Shown one piece after another: positions 1-5,365 of a stretch of 5,474 nucleotides of DNA; the stretch's first letter is position 1; every line of letters starts with the position of its first letter. This DNA comes from SLRI01 sp964576715 (GTDB lineage: Bacteria > Pseudomonadota > Alphaproteobacteria > Geminicoccales > Geminicoccaceae). A program made the position numbers and the translations under genes. The DNA is taken from NCBI GenBank assembly GCA_964576715.1, contig CAZNWE010000142.1:1-5474 (forward strand), given 5' to 3'. The notes under the pieces were generated by a model that was not told where the DNA came from, did no database searches, and saw only the letters and a program-made list of their open reading frames with translations.

Positions 1-705
1 CACAGAGCGACGAAGATTATGACAAATTGCGCCGCTGGACGACGCATCGTTGGTGCACATACAGCGTATAGCGGCGCATCCCGAGGCTCGATGCGTCGCA
101 TAGCGGCGCACGAGTCGGCCGATTATTGGTATACAAACAGTTATCCTTAAGCATTCGTTATAGGGCAAAAACGCCCGCCGCCGGCGAGGTCGCGGCATTA
201 TCGGAAATTCGGCCGGGTTTTCCGGGAAAGGCGGCGAGACTTTCTCGATCGTGGCGGGATTTTCTGGGTCAGGGGACGGTTTTCCCGGTGGCGCGGCGGT
301 TCGCTTGCCGAAGCGCGGGCTGGGTGAAGCATCGGCTTGATGCGAAAAGGGATGATGCACATCCCCTTCGATCCCCGCAGGGTCGTTCTCGGGCGTGGGA
401 CCGGGCGACTGGTGGCCCTGCCGGCGGCAGGTCGATGGGCGGGCCTCGCCTCGAACGATTTCGGCTAACGTCAGTGAATCATGCAAGCCGCGATCGGGCC
501 CGCGAACCGGCCGACAACGCTGGCAGTGGCCGGGAACAAACCGGTGATCGGATTGCTGGAACAACTGGTTTGCCGAGCACTTTCAATCGATTGTGGCGTC
601 GGTGCAGGGCTGGAACCCTGAAGATGTCGGGGTGACGGAAAATTCGGCGGTGGCTTGGCGATCATGCGCTGCCATTTTTCGGCTCGCGGTGTCATTGTCG
701 GGGCG
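1..705. other. Region without a convincing gene, downstream of the SGNH gene
   Basis: I find no open frame here that looks like a protein. The longest, a plus-strand frame from a TTG at 126 to 635, gives a 169-residue Arg/Gly-rich product with no recognisable motif, hydrophobic core or ribosome binding site. The minus-strand frame at 471-695 is equally featureless. The region holds the repeat cluster at 28-110, an AT-richer patch at about 121-175, and an 11-bp dyad at 219-229 (five-base arms around a central G). A small hairpin at 605-620 (CAGGG/CCCTG arms) has no T-run after it. This may be intergenic or decayed DNA, or the flank of a gene lying left of the window. Confidence 0.6.
28..110. 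repeat. Inverted repeat pair (22 bp) with an additional internal copy of its 9-bp core
   Basis: Bases 28-49 are the reverse complement of bases 89-110 at 19 of 22 positions; the three mismatches are adjacent, at 37-39. The outer 9-mer TGCGCCGCT (28-36) is found inverted, as AGCGGCGCA, at both 70-78 and 102-110. The two same-orientation copies share ATAGCGGCGCA (68-78 and 100-110), 32 bp apart, about three helical turns. The arrangement could form a large stem-loop, or could be a cluster of protein-binding half-sites or a REP-like element. Its function is unknown and no gene borders it inside the window. Confidence 0.6.
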
Positions 706-1740
706 CTAAGGGGCCTTGCCGTCGATTGACGAGGTCGATGCGGCCAGGTTCTCGGCCGCCGGGTGCTTTGCCGGCGGTGGCCCGTTGCGCCGGCAGGCGG
801 TCGGCAGCGCCTCGCTCAGCGCGTGATTGAAGTCGGCGAAGGCCGCGCTCATCAGGTGGTGGACGTCGATGAACAGCTCGGCCGGCCAACCGTCGGGGCG
901 CAACGCCGCCGCATCGATCAGGCAGTGGCGCTCGACGAAGGCGCGATAGGCCGCGTATTCGGCCGGCACTTCCACCTCGAAACGGCGCCGCAAGTCCGGG
1001 CTCACCGGCGGCTTGACCAGGACGACGCGAATCCCGGCGGCCTCGGCCCGGGCGATCAGCCGATCGATGGTGGCGAACCAGTCGTCGGACCAGCCGGCTG
1101 CCAACTGGTTCACCATGGTCGCCGCGTCGCGCGGGTCGGGCTCGACCCGGCGCGGGTCGATGTCGCTGTGGAAGGGCACACCGAGCCAGCGGTGGCGCAG
1201 CGTGTAGAAGACGGCCCGCACGTGCTCGAAGGTCAGCAGATGGCGATACGGGTGGCGGGCCGCGGTCAGCGCACCGGGCATCAGGTTCTTCTCCACGATC
1301 TCCGAGAAGCGTGTAAACGGCAACATCCAGATGATCTCCTCGACCTCGTGATGCGCCAGGAGACCGTCCACGAGGGCCAGCATCTCGCTCATTGTCGCCC
1401 CGCCATAGGCGAGGCTGTACCAGGGCTTGCCGTCGTAGCGGGCGAGCTTGCGGGGATCGATCTCACGACCGAGGCTGTCGCCGACGACGAGGTGGAGCGG
1501 CGTGCCGGCCGCCCTGGCCTGGTCCGCGTATTTCTCGAAGTTGACGAGCTTGAACAGGGCCCGGTTGAGCAGGAACGCCGACTGGTGCAACCGCTCTTTT
1601 GGGTCGACGGTCAGATCGGGATAGGTGGTGTAGCCCGGGCTGAAATGCCCGAAGGGATCGACGGCCCGACCGAGCCCGACGATGAGCGCCACCGTGATGA
1701 CGGTGGTCGTCACGAAGGCCAGGGCGAAGGCACGATACAT
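706..1740 (-). CDS. Membrane-anchored SGNH-hydrolase-like protein (AlgJ/AlgX/DltD-type partner of an MBOAT acyltransferase)
   Basis: This 344-residue protein probably completes O-acylation of an exported polysaccharide in the periplasm, using acyl groups supplied by the adjacent MBOAT protein. Residues about 4-25 form one hydrophobic helix (an uncleaved anchor or signal peptide). SGNH-type blocks follow: VVGDS at 85-89 with candidate nucleophile Ser89 and Asp88, a Gly-rich block II-like stretch YGGATMSEM at 112-120, and a C-terminal FIDVHHL at 290-296 that supplies the Asp292-x-x-His295 pair expected of the catalytic dyad. The last 30 residues are Pro/Ala-rich and probably disordered. I chose the start at 1740 because AAAGGAGA lies just upstream and the anchor helix begins there. 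An in-frame ATG at 1842 would add 34 residues encoded partly by the inserted element, with no hydrophobic or conserved character. The gene lies downstream of the MBOAT gene on the same strand. The SGNH-like assignment is fairly secure, but the glycan substrate cannot be read from the sequence and a pure binding role is possible. Confidence 0.82.
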   Translation of the reverse strand: MYRAFALAFVTTTVITVALIVGLGRAVDPFGHFSPGYTTYPDLTVDPKERLHQSAFLLNRALFKLVNFEKYADQARAAGTPLHLVVGDSLGREIDPRKLARYDGKPWYSLAYGGATMSEMLALVDGLLAHHEVEEIIWMLPFTRFSEIVEKNLMPGALTAARHPYRHLLTFEHVRAVFYTLRHRWLGVPFHSDIDPRRVEPDPRDAATMVNQLAAGWSDDWFATIDRLIARAEAAGIRVVLVKPPVSPDLRRRFEVEVPAEYAAYRAFVERHCLIDAAALRPDGWPAELFIDVHHLMSAAFADFNHALSEALPTACRRNGPPPAKHPAAENLAASTSSIDGKAP

Positions 1741-1750
1741 CGGGCTACGG

Positions 1751-1758
1751 TCTCCTTT
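1751..1758 (-). promoter_or_regulatory. Ribosome binding site deciding the SGNH gene start
   Basis: On the minus strand this reads AAAGGAGA, a strong Shine-Dalgarno match whose GGAG core lies 11 bases before the ATG at 1740. It supports that start over the upstream in-frame ATG at 1842, which lies inside the inserted element. Confidence 0.75.
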
Positions 1759-1811
1759 CGGTCGTCGAGGAACGCTCGGGCTGGTCGCCTGCCAGCCGTC
1801 GGGGATCGGCC

Positions 1812-1814
1812 TTA
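1812..1814. repeat. Left target-site duplication (TTA) of the MITE
   Basis: TTA immediately outside the left terminal repeat, matched by TTA at 1999-2001 immediately outside the right one. The two copies are in direct orientation, as expected of a target duplication and unlike a continuation of the inverted repeat. TNA-type 3-bp duplications are known for part of the IS5 family. Confidence 0.75.
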
Positions 1815-1847
1815 GAGCCTGTCCGAGAAGTTTATGGGGCATTTCAT
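1815..1847 (+). repeat. Left terminal inverted repeat of the MITE (33 bp)
   Basis: Pairs with 1966-1998 at 31 of 33 positions; the mismatches are 1823 against 1990 and 1841 against 1972. It contains the minus-strand ATG at 1842 that extends the SGNH reading frame artificially. Confidence 0.85.
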
Positions 1848-1897
1848 CGGTCTACGATCGACCGGAGGTGAGCTTGGCAGCGGCACCTGCTTCGTCG

Positions 1898-1937
1898 TTG
1901 GTTCACCGACGATGCCCCAGTATCGACGGCGAACCAA
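1898..1937. repeat. Central hairpin of the MITE
   Basis: Arms 1898-1913 and 1922-1937 pair at 14 of 16 positions around an 8-base loop. With the outer stems this makes the element one long imperfect palindrome. In a minus-strand MBOAT-SGNH transcript it would be expected to fold as a large stem, a possible RNase cleavage or attenuation point. There is no U-run, so it is not a canonical intrinsic terminator. Confidence 0.65.
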
Positions 1938-1965
1938 CTCCTCGCATCTGCTCGCTGCCAAGCTC

Positions 1966-1998
1966 ATGAAACGCCCCATAAACTTCTCGAACAGGCTC
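1966..1998 (-). repeat. Right terminal inverted repeat of the MITE (33 bp)
   Basis: Reverse complement of 1815-1847 with two mismatches. It abuts the MBOAT stop codon directly: the last base of the repeat is 1998 and the stop codon occupies 1999-2001. Confidence 0.85.
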
Positions 1999-2001
1999 TT
2001 A
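1999..2001. repeat. Right target-site duplication (TTA), which is also the MBOAT stop codon
   Basis: Plus-strand TTA is TAA on the minus strand and ends the MBOAT reading frame. The matching copy at 1812-1814 means that insertion into the stop codon was repaired by target duplication. Confidence 0.75.
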
Positions 2002-3516
2002 GAACTGAAAATAGAGAAAGACCGGCTCGTAGGTGAGGTAGAGCAGGCTGACGATCAGGGCGAGCGAGGTGGCGATCCCGGCGAGCTGGCCGCGCAGCCG
2101 GCCGGCGGCGGTCGGCTCGCCGGCGAAGACGGCGGCGGCGACGCCATGCCCATTGGGCAGGAGGATGGCGAGTGCCAAGGCGGCGGCGGCACCGGCAATC
2201 AGCCAGAGCCACTCGCGGGCGACCAGCACATTGGTGCCATCGAGGGCGAAACCGAGCCCGGCCAGGAGCTCGGCGGGGCCCGTGCCCATCGCGGTCGCGA
2301 CCCGCTCTGGCAACAACGGGCCCAGGAACAGCATGCCCTGCCAGATCACCAGGGTGGTGGCGAGGCTGTCGGCACGAAACGGTACCCAGGCGAAGAAGAC
2401 GGCCGCCATGGTGAGCGCCCAGGCGAGCGGCCAGGGCAGCACCGGGATGCCGAGGCGGGCGCGCAGCTGCTCGAACAGCCGCTGCAGCACGAGATAGCCG
2501 CCGTGCAGGCCCCCCCAGAGGAAAAAGGTCCAGCCGGCACCGTGCCAGATGCCGCCGAGGAGCATGGTGATCATGAGGTTGACCTGGGCCCGGGCCGGCC
2601 CGACGCGCGAGCCGCCGAGCGGGATATAGAGGTAGTCGCGCAGGAAACGGGACAGGGTGATGTGCCAGCGGCGCCAGAAATCACGGATCGAGACGGCGGC
2701 ATAGGGCCGGTCGAAGTTCTCGGGCAGGAAGATGCCGAAGATCAGCCCGAGGCCGATTGCCATGTCGGCATAGCCGGAGAAGTCGAAATAGAGCTGCAGG
2801 CCGTAGGTGATCGCGGCGCCCCAGGCATCGAGCGCGCTCAAGCTCGCCCCGGTCGCGGCGGCGGCGTAGAGCTGGTCGCTGTAGCCGGCGAGGGTGTCGG
2901 CGATCAGCACCTTCTTGGTCAGGCCGAAGACGAACACGACCATGCCGCGGCTGACCAGGAACGGCGCGAAGCGGCCGAGTTCCGGGTTCTCGAACTGCGG
3001 CATCATCTCCCGGTGATGGACGATCGGCCCGGCGATCAGCTGCGGGAAGAACGAGACGAACAGCGCATAGTCGAGGAGCGCGTAGTCGTGGCGCCGGGTG
3101 CGGTGGACGTCGACCAGGTAGGCGATCTGCTGGAAGGTGAAGAACGAGATGCCGATCGGCAGCACGACCCGTGCCAGATCGAACTGCCAGCCGCCGAGCA
3201 GCGCGGCATTGTCCACGAAGAAGTTGAAATACTTGAAGTAGCCGAGGGCCAGGAGGTTGCCGGCGATGCCGACGACGAGCACGAGGCGGCGCCGAGTGGC
3301 GGCGTGGATGAGCCGGCGGGCGCAGACGAAGTTGCAGAGGATGGAGAGCAGGAGGAGCGGCAGGAACCGCCAATCCCAGTAGGCATAGAAGACGAAGGAG
3401 GCGAGACAGAGCAGCGCGATGGCACCGCGCAGACCGGCGACCCGCCGCGCCAGCCAGGTGGCTGCCACGACCAGCGGCAGGTAGACGAGGATGAAGGCCA
3501 GGGAGCTAAAGACCAT
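1999..3516 (-). CDS. AlgI-type MBOAT membrane O-acyltransferase
   Basis: This 505-residue polytopic inner-membrane protein very probably moves acetyl (acyl) groups from a cytoplasmic donor toward a periplasmic acceptor during O-acetylation of a polysaccharide. Family hallmarks in order: an N-terminal hydrophobic segment (about 4-20), VVLPIGISFFTFQQIAYLVD (117-136), FFPQLIAGPIVH (156-167), YFDFSGYADMAIGLG (243-257), FWRRWHITLSRFLRDYLYIP (280-299), and GGIWHGAGWTFFLWGGLHG (321-339). His325 of WHGAGWTF is the expected catalytic histidine and His338 is a second conserved one. The length is close to that of known AlgI proteins (about 500-520). The start at 3516 gives the typical hydrophobic N-terminus; an in-frame ATG at 3720 would add 68 low-complexity residues spanning the 15-bp repeats and is unlikely. 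The Shine-Dalgarno is weak (GGCGGAA). The partner SGNH gene follows on the same strand. The sequence does not say whether the substrate is alginate, cellulose or another exopolysaccharide, so I give no symbol. Confidence 0.93.
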   Translation of the reverse strand: MVFSSLAFILVYLPLVVAATWLARRVAGLRGAIALLCLASFVFYAYWDWRFLPLLLLSILCNFVCARRLIHAATRRRLVLVVGIAGNLLALGYFKYFNFFVDNAALLGGWQFDLARVVLPIGISFFTFQQIAYLVDVHRTRRHDYALLDYALFVSFFPQLIAGPIVHHREMMPQFENPELGRFAPFLVSRGMVVFVFGLTKKVLIADTLAGYSDQLYAAAATGASLSALDAWGAAITYGLQLYFDFSGYADMAIGLGLIFGIFLPENFDRPYAAVSIRDFWRRWHITLSRFLRDYLYIPLGGSRVGPARAQVNLMITMLLGGIWHGAGWTFFLWGGLHGGYLVLQRLFEQLRARLGIPVLPWPLAWALTMAAVFFAWVPFRADSLATTLVIWQGMLFLGPLLPERVATAMGTGPAELLAGLGFALDGTNVLVAREWLWLIAGAAAALALAILLPNGHGVAAAVFAGEPTAAGRLRGQLAGIATSLALIVSLLYLTYEPVFLYFQF

Positions 3517-4177
3517 CGAGCTGTTCCGCCGTCGCCCAGCCTGCCCACCGCCATCGGGCGCCTCTCCATGCAACAGGGAGCGACGCAACCGGGAGCGATG
3601 CAACCGGGAGCCCGGCGATGAAGCCCCAGGGGCGCGCACCGCCGCTGCTCCCCCGGACCAAGGGCCGGTGCTGCTGCCGGCCGGCCATGGCCGACCCGCC
3701 GAGCATGACCGAGACGCCAAGTCGATCCATCTCGACCCGCATTCGATTGATACAAGACGCAGGTTTACTAATCACAGGCGAATAAATCCACCGATGTCGC
3801 TGTCCTTTCTCGTCAAACAACAAGTCAACGCCGTACAGATACCGTTTAAAGATACTTCATGATGGGCGAGTGACGTCAAATCGGATTTACGCCTGCAGCA
3901 GCCTGCGCAGAGCCGCGTGGTGCGACGGCCACGCAGCGCGGCAGGGCAACTGCGCAGCGGGTGCCGCCAGGCGGCATTTATCACCCGGCCGAATCGTCGA
4001 TCCGTGACGTCGCATGCAGACATTCGCCGGCGTTGTTCGGGCGGCGGCGGATTGCCGACGGCTGGGGACCGGCCAGTGGCCCGAACCAGTGAATTGCCTG
4101 GGGACTATGGTCAGGAGCCTTGGCGCCTGCCGCTGCCGGACCGAAGCTGGCGGATGGCGGCCGGCGGGTCTGTCGGC
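3517..4177. other. Long intergenic region between the GNAT/FemAB-like gene and the MBOAT gene
   Basis: I find no convincing gene in these 661 bases. Minus-strand frames running into the MBOAT start (for example from a TTG at 3823 to a stop at 3506) are Arg/Gly/Ala-rich, owe part of their length to the 15-bp repeats and have no family character. The stretch at about 3740-3895 is clearly more AT-rich than its surroundings and is the likeliest place for the MBOAT-SGNH promoter, giving a leader of 200 bases or more, but I see no well-spaced -35/-10 pair. Other landmarks are paired TTGAC words on the minus strand (in 3814-3831), GTGACGTC at 3870-3877 and 4004-4011, a 6-bp GC hairpin at 3663-3682, and another at 3915-3934. 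No clear terminator follows the gene ending at 4178. Confidence 0.6.
3568..3612. repeat. Three tandem 15-bp repeats upstream of the MBOAT gene
   Basis: Three adjacent 15-base units occupy 3568-3582, 3583-3597 and 3598-3612, with approximate consensus ATGCAACCGGGAGCG on the plus strand and only one or two changes per unit. They end 52 bases upstream of the MBOAT ATG and so would lie in its leader. Being a multiple of three they stay open in every frame, giving spurious repeats such as LPVAS in the minus-strand frame. They could be slippage-prone DNA or binding sites; no function is evident. Confidence 0.75.
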
Positions 4178-5344
4178 TCAGCCGGCCTGGCCGCCCGGCG
4201 GCGGGCCGCCTGCCTCGCGTGCTTCGCTCAGCGCCATCGCCGCCTCGATGCTGTCGGCGCCGGGGCGCAAGGCGAGAAGTGGCGCGAAGCCGGGCGGTAC
4301 GAACTTGGCGGTCTCGGCCAGGTGCGCATTCGGGTCGACGCCGACGGTCGAGGTCAGGGCGACGAAGCCCTGATCACGCTCGATGATCAACGGATGCGCC
4401 TGCAGCAGCCCGTGCAGCACCGGGCTCGGCCGTGCCCAGTCGACCAGGAACTCGCGATGCGGGTCCAGGTGCTGGTGGATCGTCGCACCGAGTGACAGCT
4501 TGAACAGGAGCACGCCGTCACGCAGCACCGGGGCGGTGCCGCCGAAGCTCACCGTGCGGCAGCCCTGCTCGCGGGCGACGTCGGAAGACAGGAGGAAGAT
4601 GGCTTCCTGCGGCGTCGGTGCGGTCTTCGGCAGCGCGGCTGCCATGCCGGTGACCAGGAGGGTGAGCTGGTCGCCGTCCTGGCGGAAGAGATCGCCGCCG
4701 ATTTCGCGGCCCTCGTGCAGCAGCCAGAGCACGCCGCCATGGCGGGCGCGCCGCTCGAGGATCCGGCTGCTGAGCGGCACCGCGTCATTGCCGAACTGCT
4801 CGTTGACGTGCGGCTGGTAGTAGCTGTGGACAAAGCGGCGGATCTCGTCGGGGCTGGTGCCGACGCGCCAGCCATAGCCGGCCTGCTCGCAGCGGCGCAG
4901 CCGGTTGCGGCGCTTGGCGTGGGCGAGGGCGTACTGCGCCTCGCGATCGGCCATCACCGGCAGCACGAGGTCGACCCGTGCGGGGAGGAGAATGCCCTTC
5001 GCCGGGCGCAAGTAGTCCGGCAGCTCGCGCGGCAGGTTGGCGAGCACGAGGTCGACCTCACCGCGCTGCCGCTCGATGAAGCCACGCAGGTCGCCGAGTG
5101 GCACCCGGCCGGACCAGGCGGGCTCGGCAGCACCGGCGAACAGCGCCTGGCAGAGCCGTGCCGTATTGAACTGGCGGTCGATCACCAGCACCCGGGCCGG
5201 CGCACCGGCGGCCGTCCGCCCTTCCAGCCGCACCGCCGGCAATGCCCGCCCCAGCACCGGCCCGACCCGGCGCCGCCCGGCCTCGAGCAGCGGGCCGAGC
5301 GGCCGTGGCAGCCGCGCATAGGCCTGGGACAACCAATGCCGCAT
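4178..5344 (-). CDS. GNAT-fold protein of the FemAB / acetyltransferase_6 type
   Basis: This soluble 388-residue protein has no signal peptide or membrane segment. The N-terminal part (about 1-120) is Arg/Ala/Leu-rich with no recognised fold. From about 125 to 290 it resembles FemAB-like GNAT proteins. Supporting features are a basic segment AKRRNRLRRCEQAGYGWRVG (143-162), of the kind that precedes the second sub-domain, then FVHSYYQPHVNEQFG (171-185), and a strand pair VLWLLHEGREIGGDLF (205-220), where such enzymes read the substrate. The C-terminal signature is helix AIFLLSSDVAREQGC (248-262), SFGGTAPVLRDGVLLFKLSLG (266-286), as in 'lGgs...dGl..fK..lG'. Family members transfer acyl or aminoacyl groups to peptidoglycan, lipid or polysaccharide precursors; the substrate here is unknown. 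The tail after about 360 is Ala/Gly/Pro-rich. The start at 5344 has only a weak Shine-Dalgarno. The protein may serve the same envelope polysaccharide as the downstream MBOAT-SGNH pair, but the 661-bp gap argues for separate transcription. Confidence 0.75.
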   Translation of the reverse strand: MRHWLSQAYARLPRPLGPLLEAGRRRVGPVLGRALPAVRLEGRTAAGAPARVLVIDRQFNTARLCQALFAGAAEPAWSGRVPLGDLRGFIERQRGEVDLVLANLPRELPDYLRPAKGILLPARVDLVLPVMADREAQYALAHAKRRNRLRRCEQAGYGWRVGTSPDEIRRFVHSYYQPHVNEQFGNDAVPLSSRILERRARHGGVLWLLHEGREIGGDLFRQDGDQLTLLVTGMAAALPKTAPTPQEAIFLLSSDVAREQGCRTVSFGGTAPVLRDGVLLFKLSLGATIHQHLDPHREFLVDWARPSPVLHGLLQAHPLIIERDQGFVALTSTVGVDPNAHLAETAKFVPPGFAPLLALRPGADSIEAAMALSEAREAGGPPPGGQAG

Positions 5345-5365
5345 CGTGTCTTCAGCCCGCTCGGT

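Larger units (their letters stand above)
1815..1998. mobile_element. MITE-like non-autonomous element, probably IS5-family related (184 bp)
   Basis: A 184-bp unit bounded by inverted repeats that start GAGCCTGTCCGAGAAG on the left and GAGCCTGTTCGAGAAG on the right (the latter read on the minus strand). It is too short to encode a transposase and has no coding content of its own, so mobility would depend on an enzyme supplied elsewhere. The interior is nearly palindromic: terminal arms 1815-1847/1966-1998, a perfect 13-bp second stem 1870-1882/1953-1965, a symmetric 15/15-base internal loop, and a third stem 1898-1913/1922-1937 (14/16) closed by an 8-base loop. A 22-base asymmetric insert on the left (1848-1869) can form its own small hairpin with CGGTC/GACCG arms. 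The GAGCC termini and TTA duplication fit IS5-type elements with TNA targets (IS1031-like). That family assignment is from general knowledge of ends and target size, not from a database match. Confidence 0.8.

Noticed and set aside
28..110. CRISPR array
   Set aside because: There are only two or three short copies, in mixed orientations and with unequal spacing, and no spacer-sized unique units.
605..620. Small hairpin (CAGGG/CCCTG) as a terminator for the SGNH gene
   Set aside because: It has only a 5-bp stem, lies about 86 bases past the stop codon, and lacks a T-run on the transcribed side.
126..635. Plus-strand 169-residue frame in the left gene-poor region
   Set aside because: It has a TTG start, Arg/Gly-rich composition and no motif, and nothing upstream supports translation.
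763..1815. Plus-strand 350-residue open frame antisense to the SGNH gene
   Set aside because: It is a shadow of the minus-strand gene, with biased composition and no ribosome binding site or domain signal.
1815..1998. Reading the palindrome as an intrinsic terminator or attenuator after the MBOAT gene
   Set aside because: It lacks a terminal U-run, and the direct TTA flanks with TIR-type ends fit transposition better. An incidental effect on transcription remains possible.
1834..3621. Plus-strand 595-residue open frame antisense to the whole MBOAT gene
   Set aside because: It is composed of Glu/Gln/Gly/Ala-rich low-complexity sequence, starts inside the MITE, and exactly shadows a gene with strong family motifs on the other strand. 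Long antisense frames are common in GC-rich coding DNA.
3506..3823. Minus-strand 105-residue frame overlapping the MBOAT start by 11 bases, which would look translationally coupled
   Set aside because: It needs a TTG start without a visible Shine-Dalgarno, its length depends on the 15-bp repeats (LPVAS repeats), and it has no recognisable protein features.
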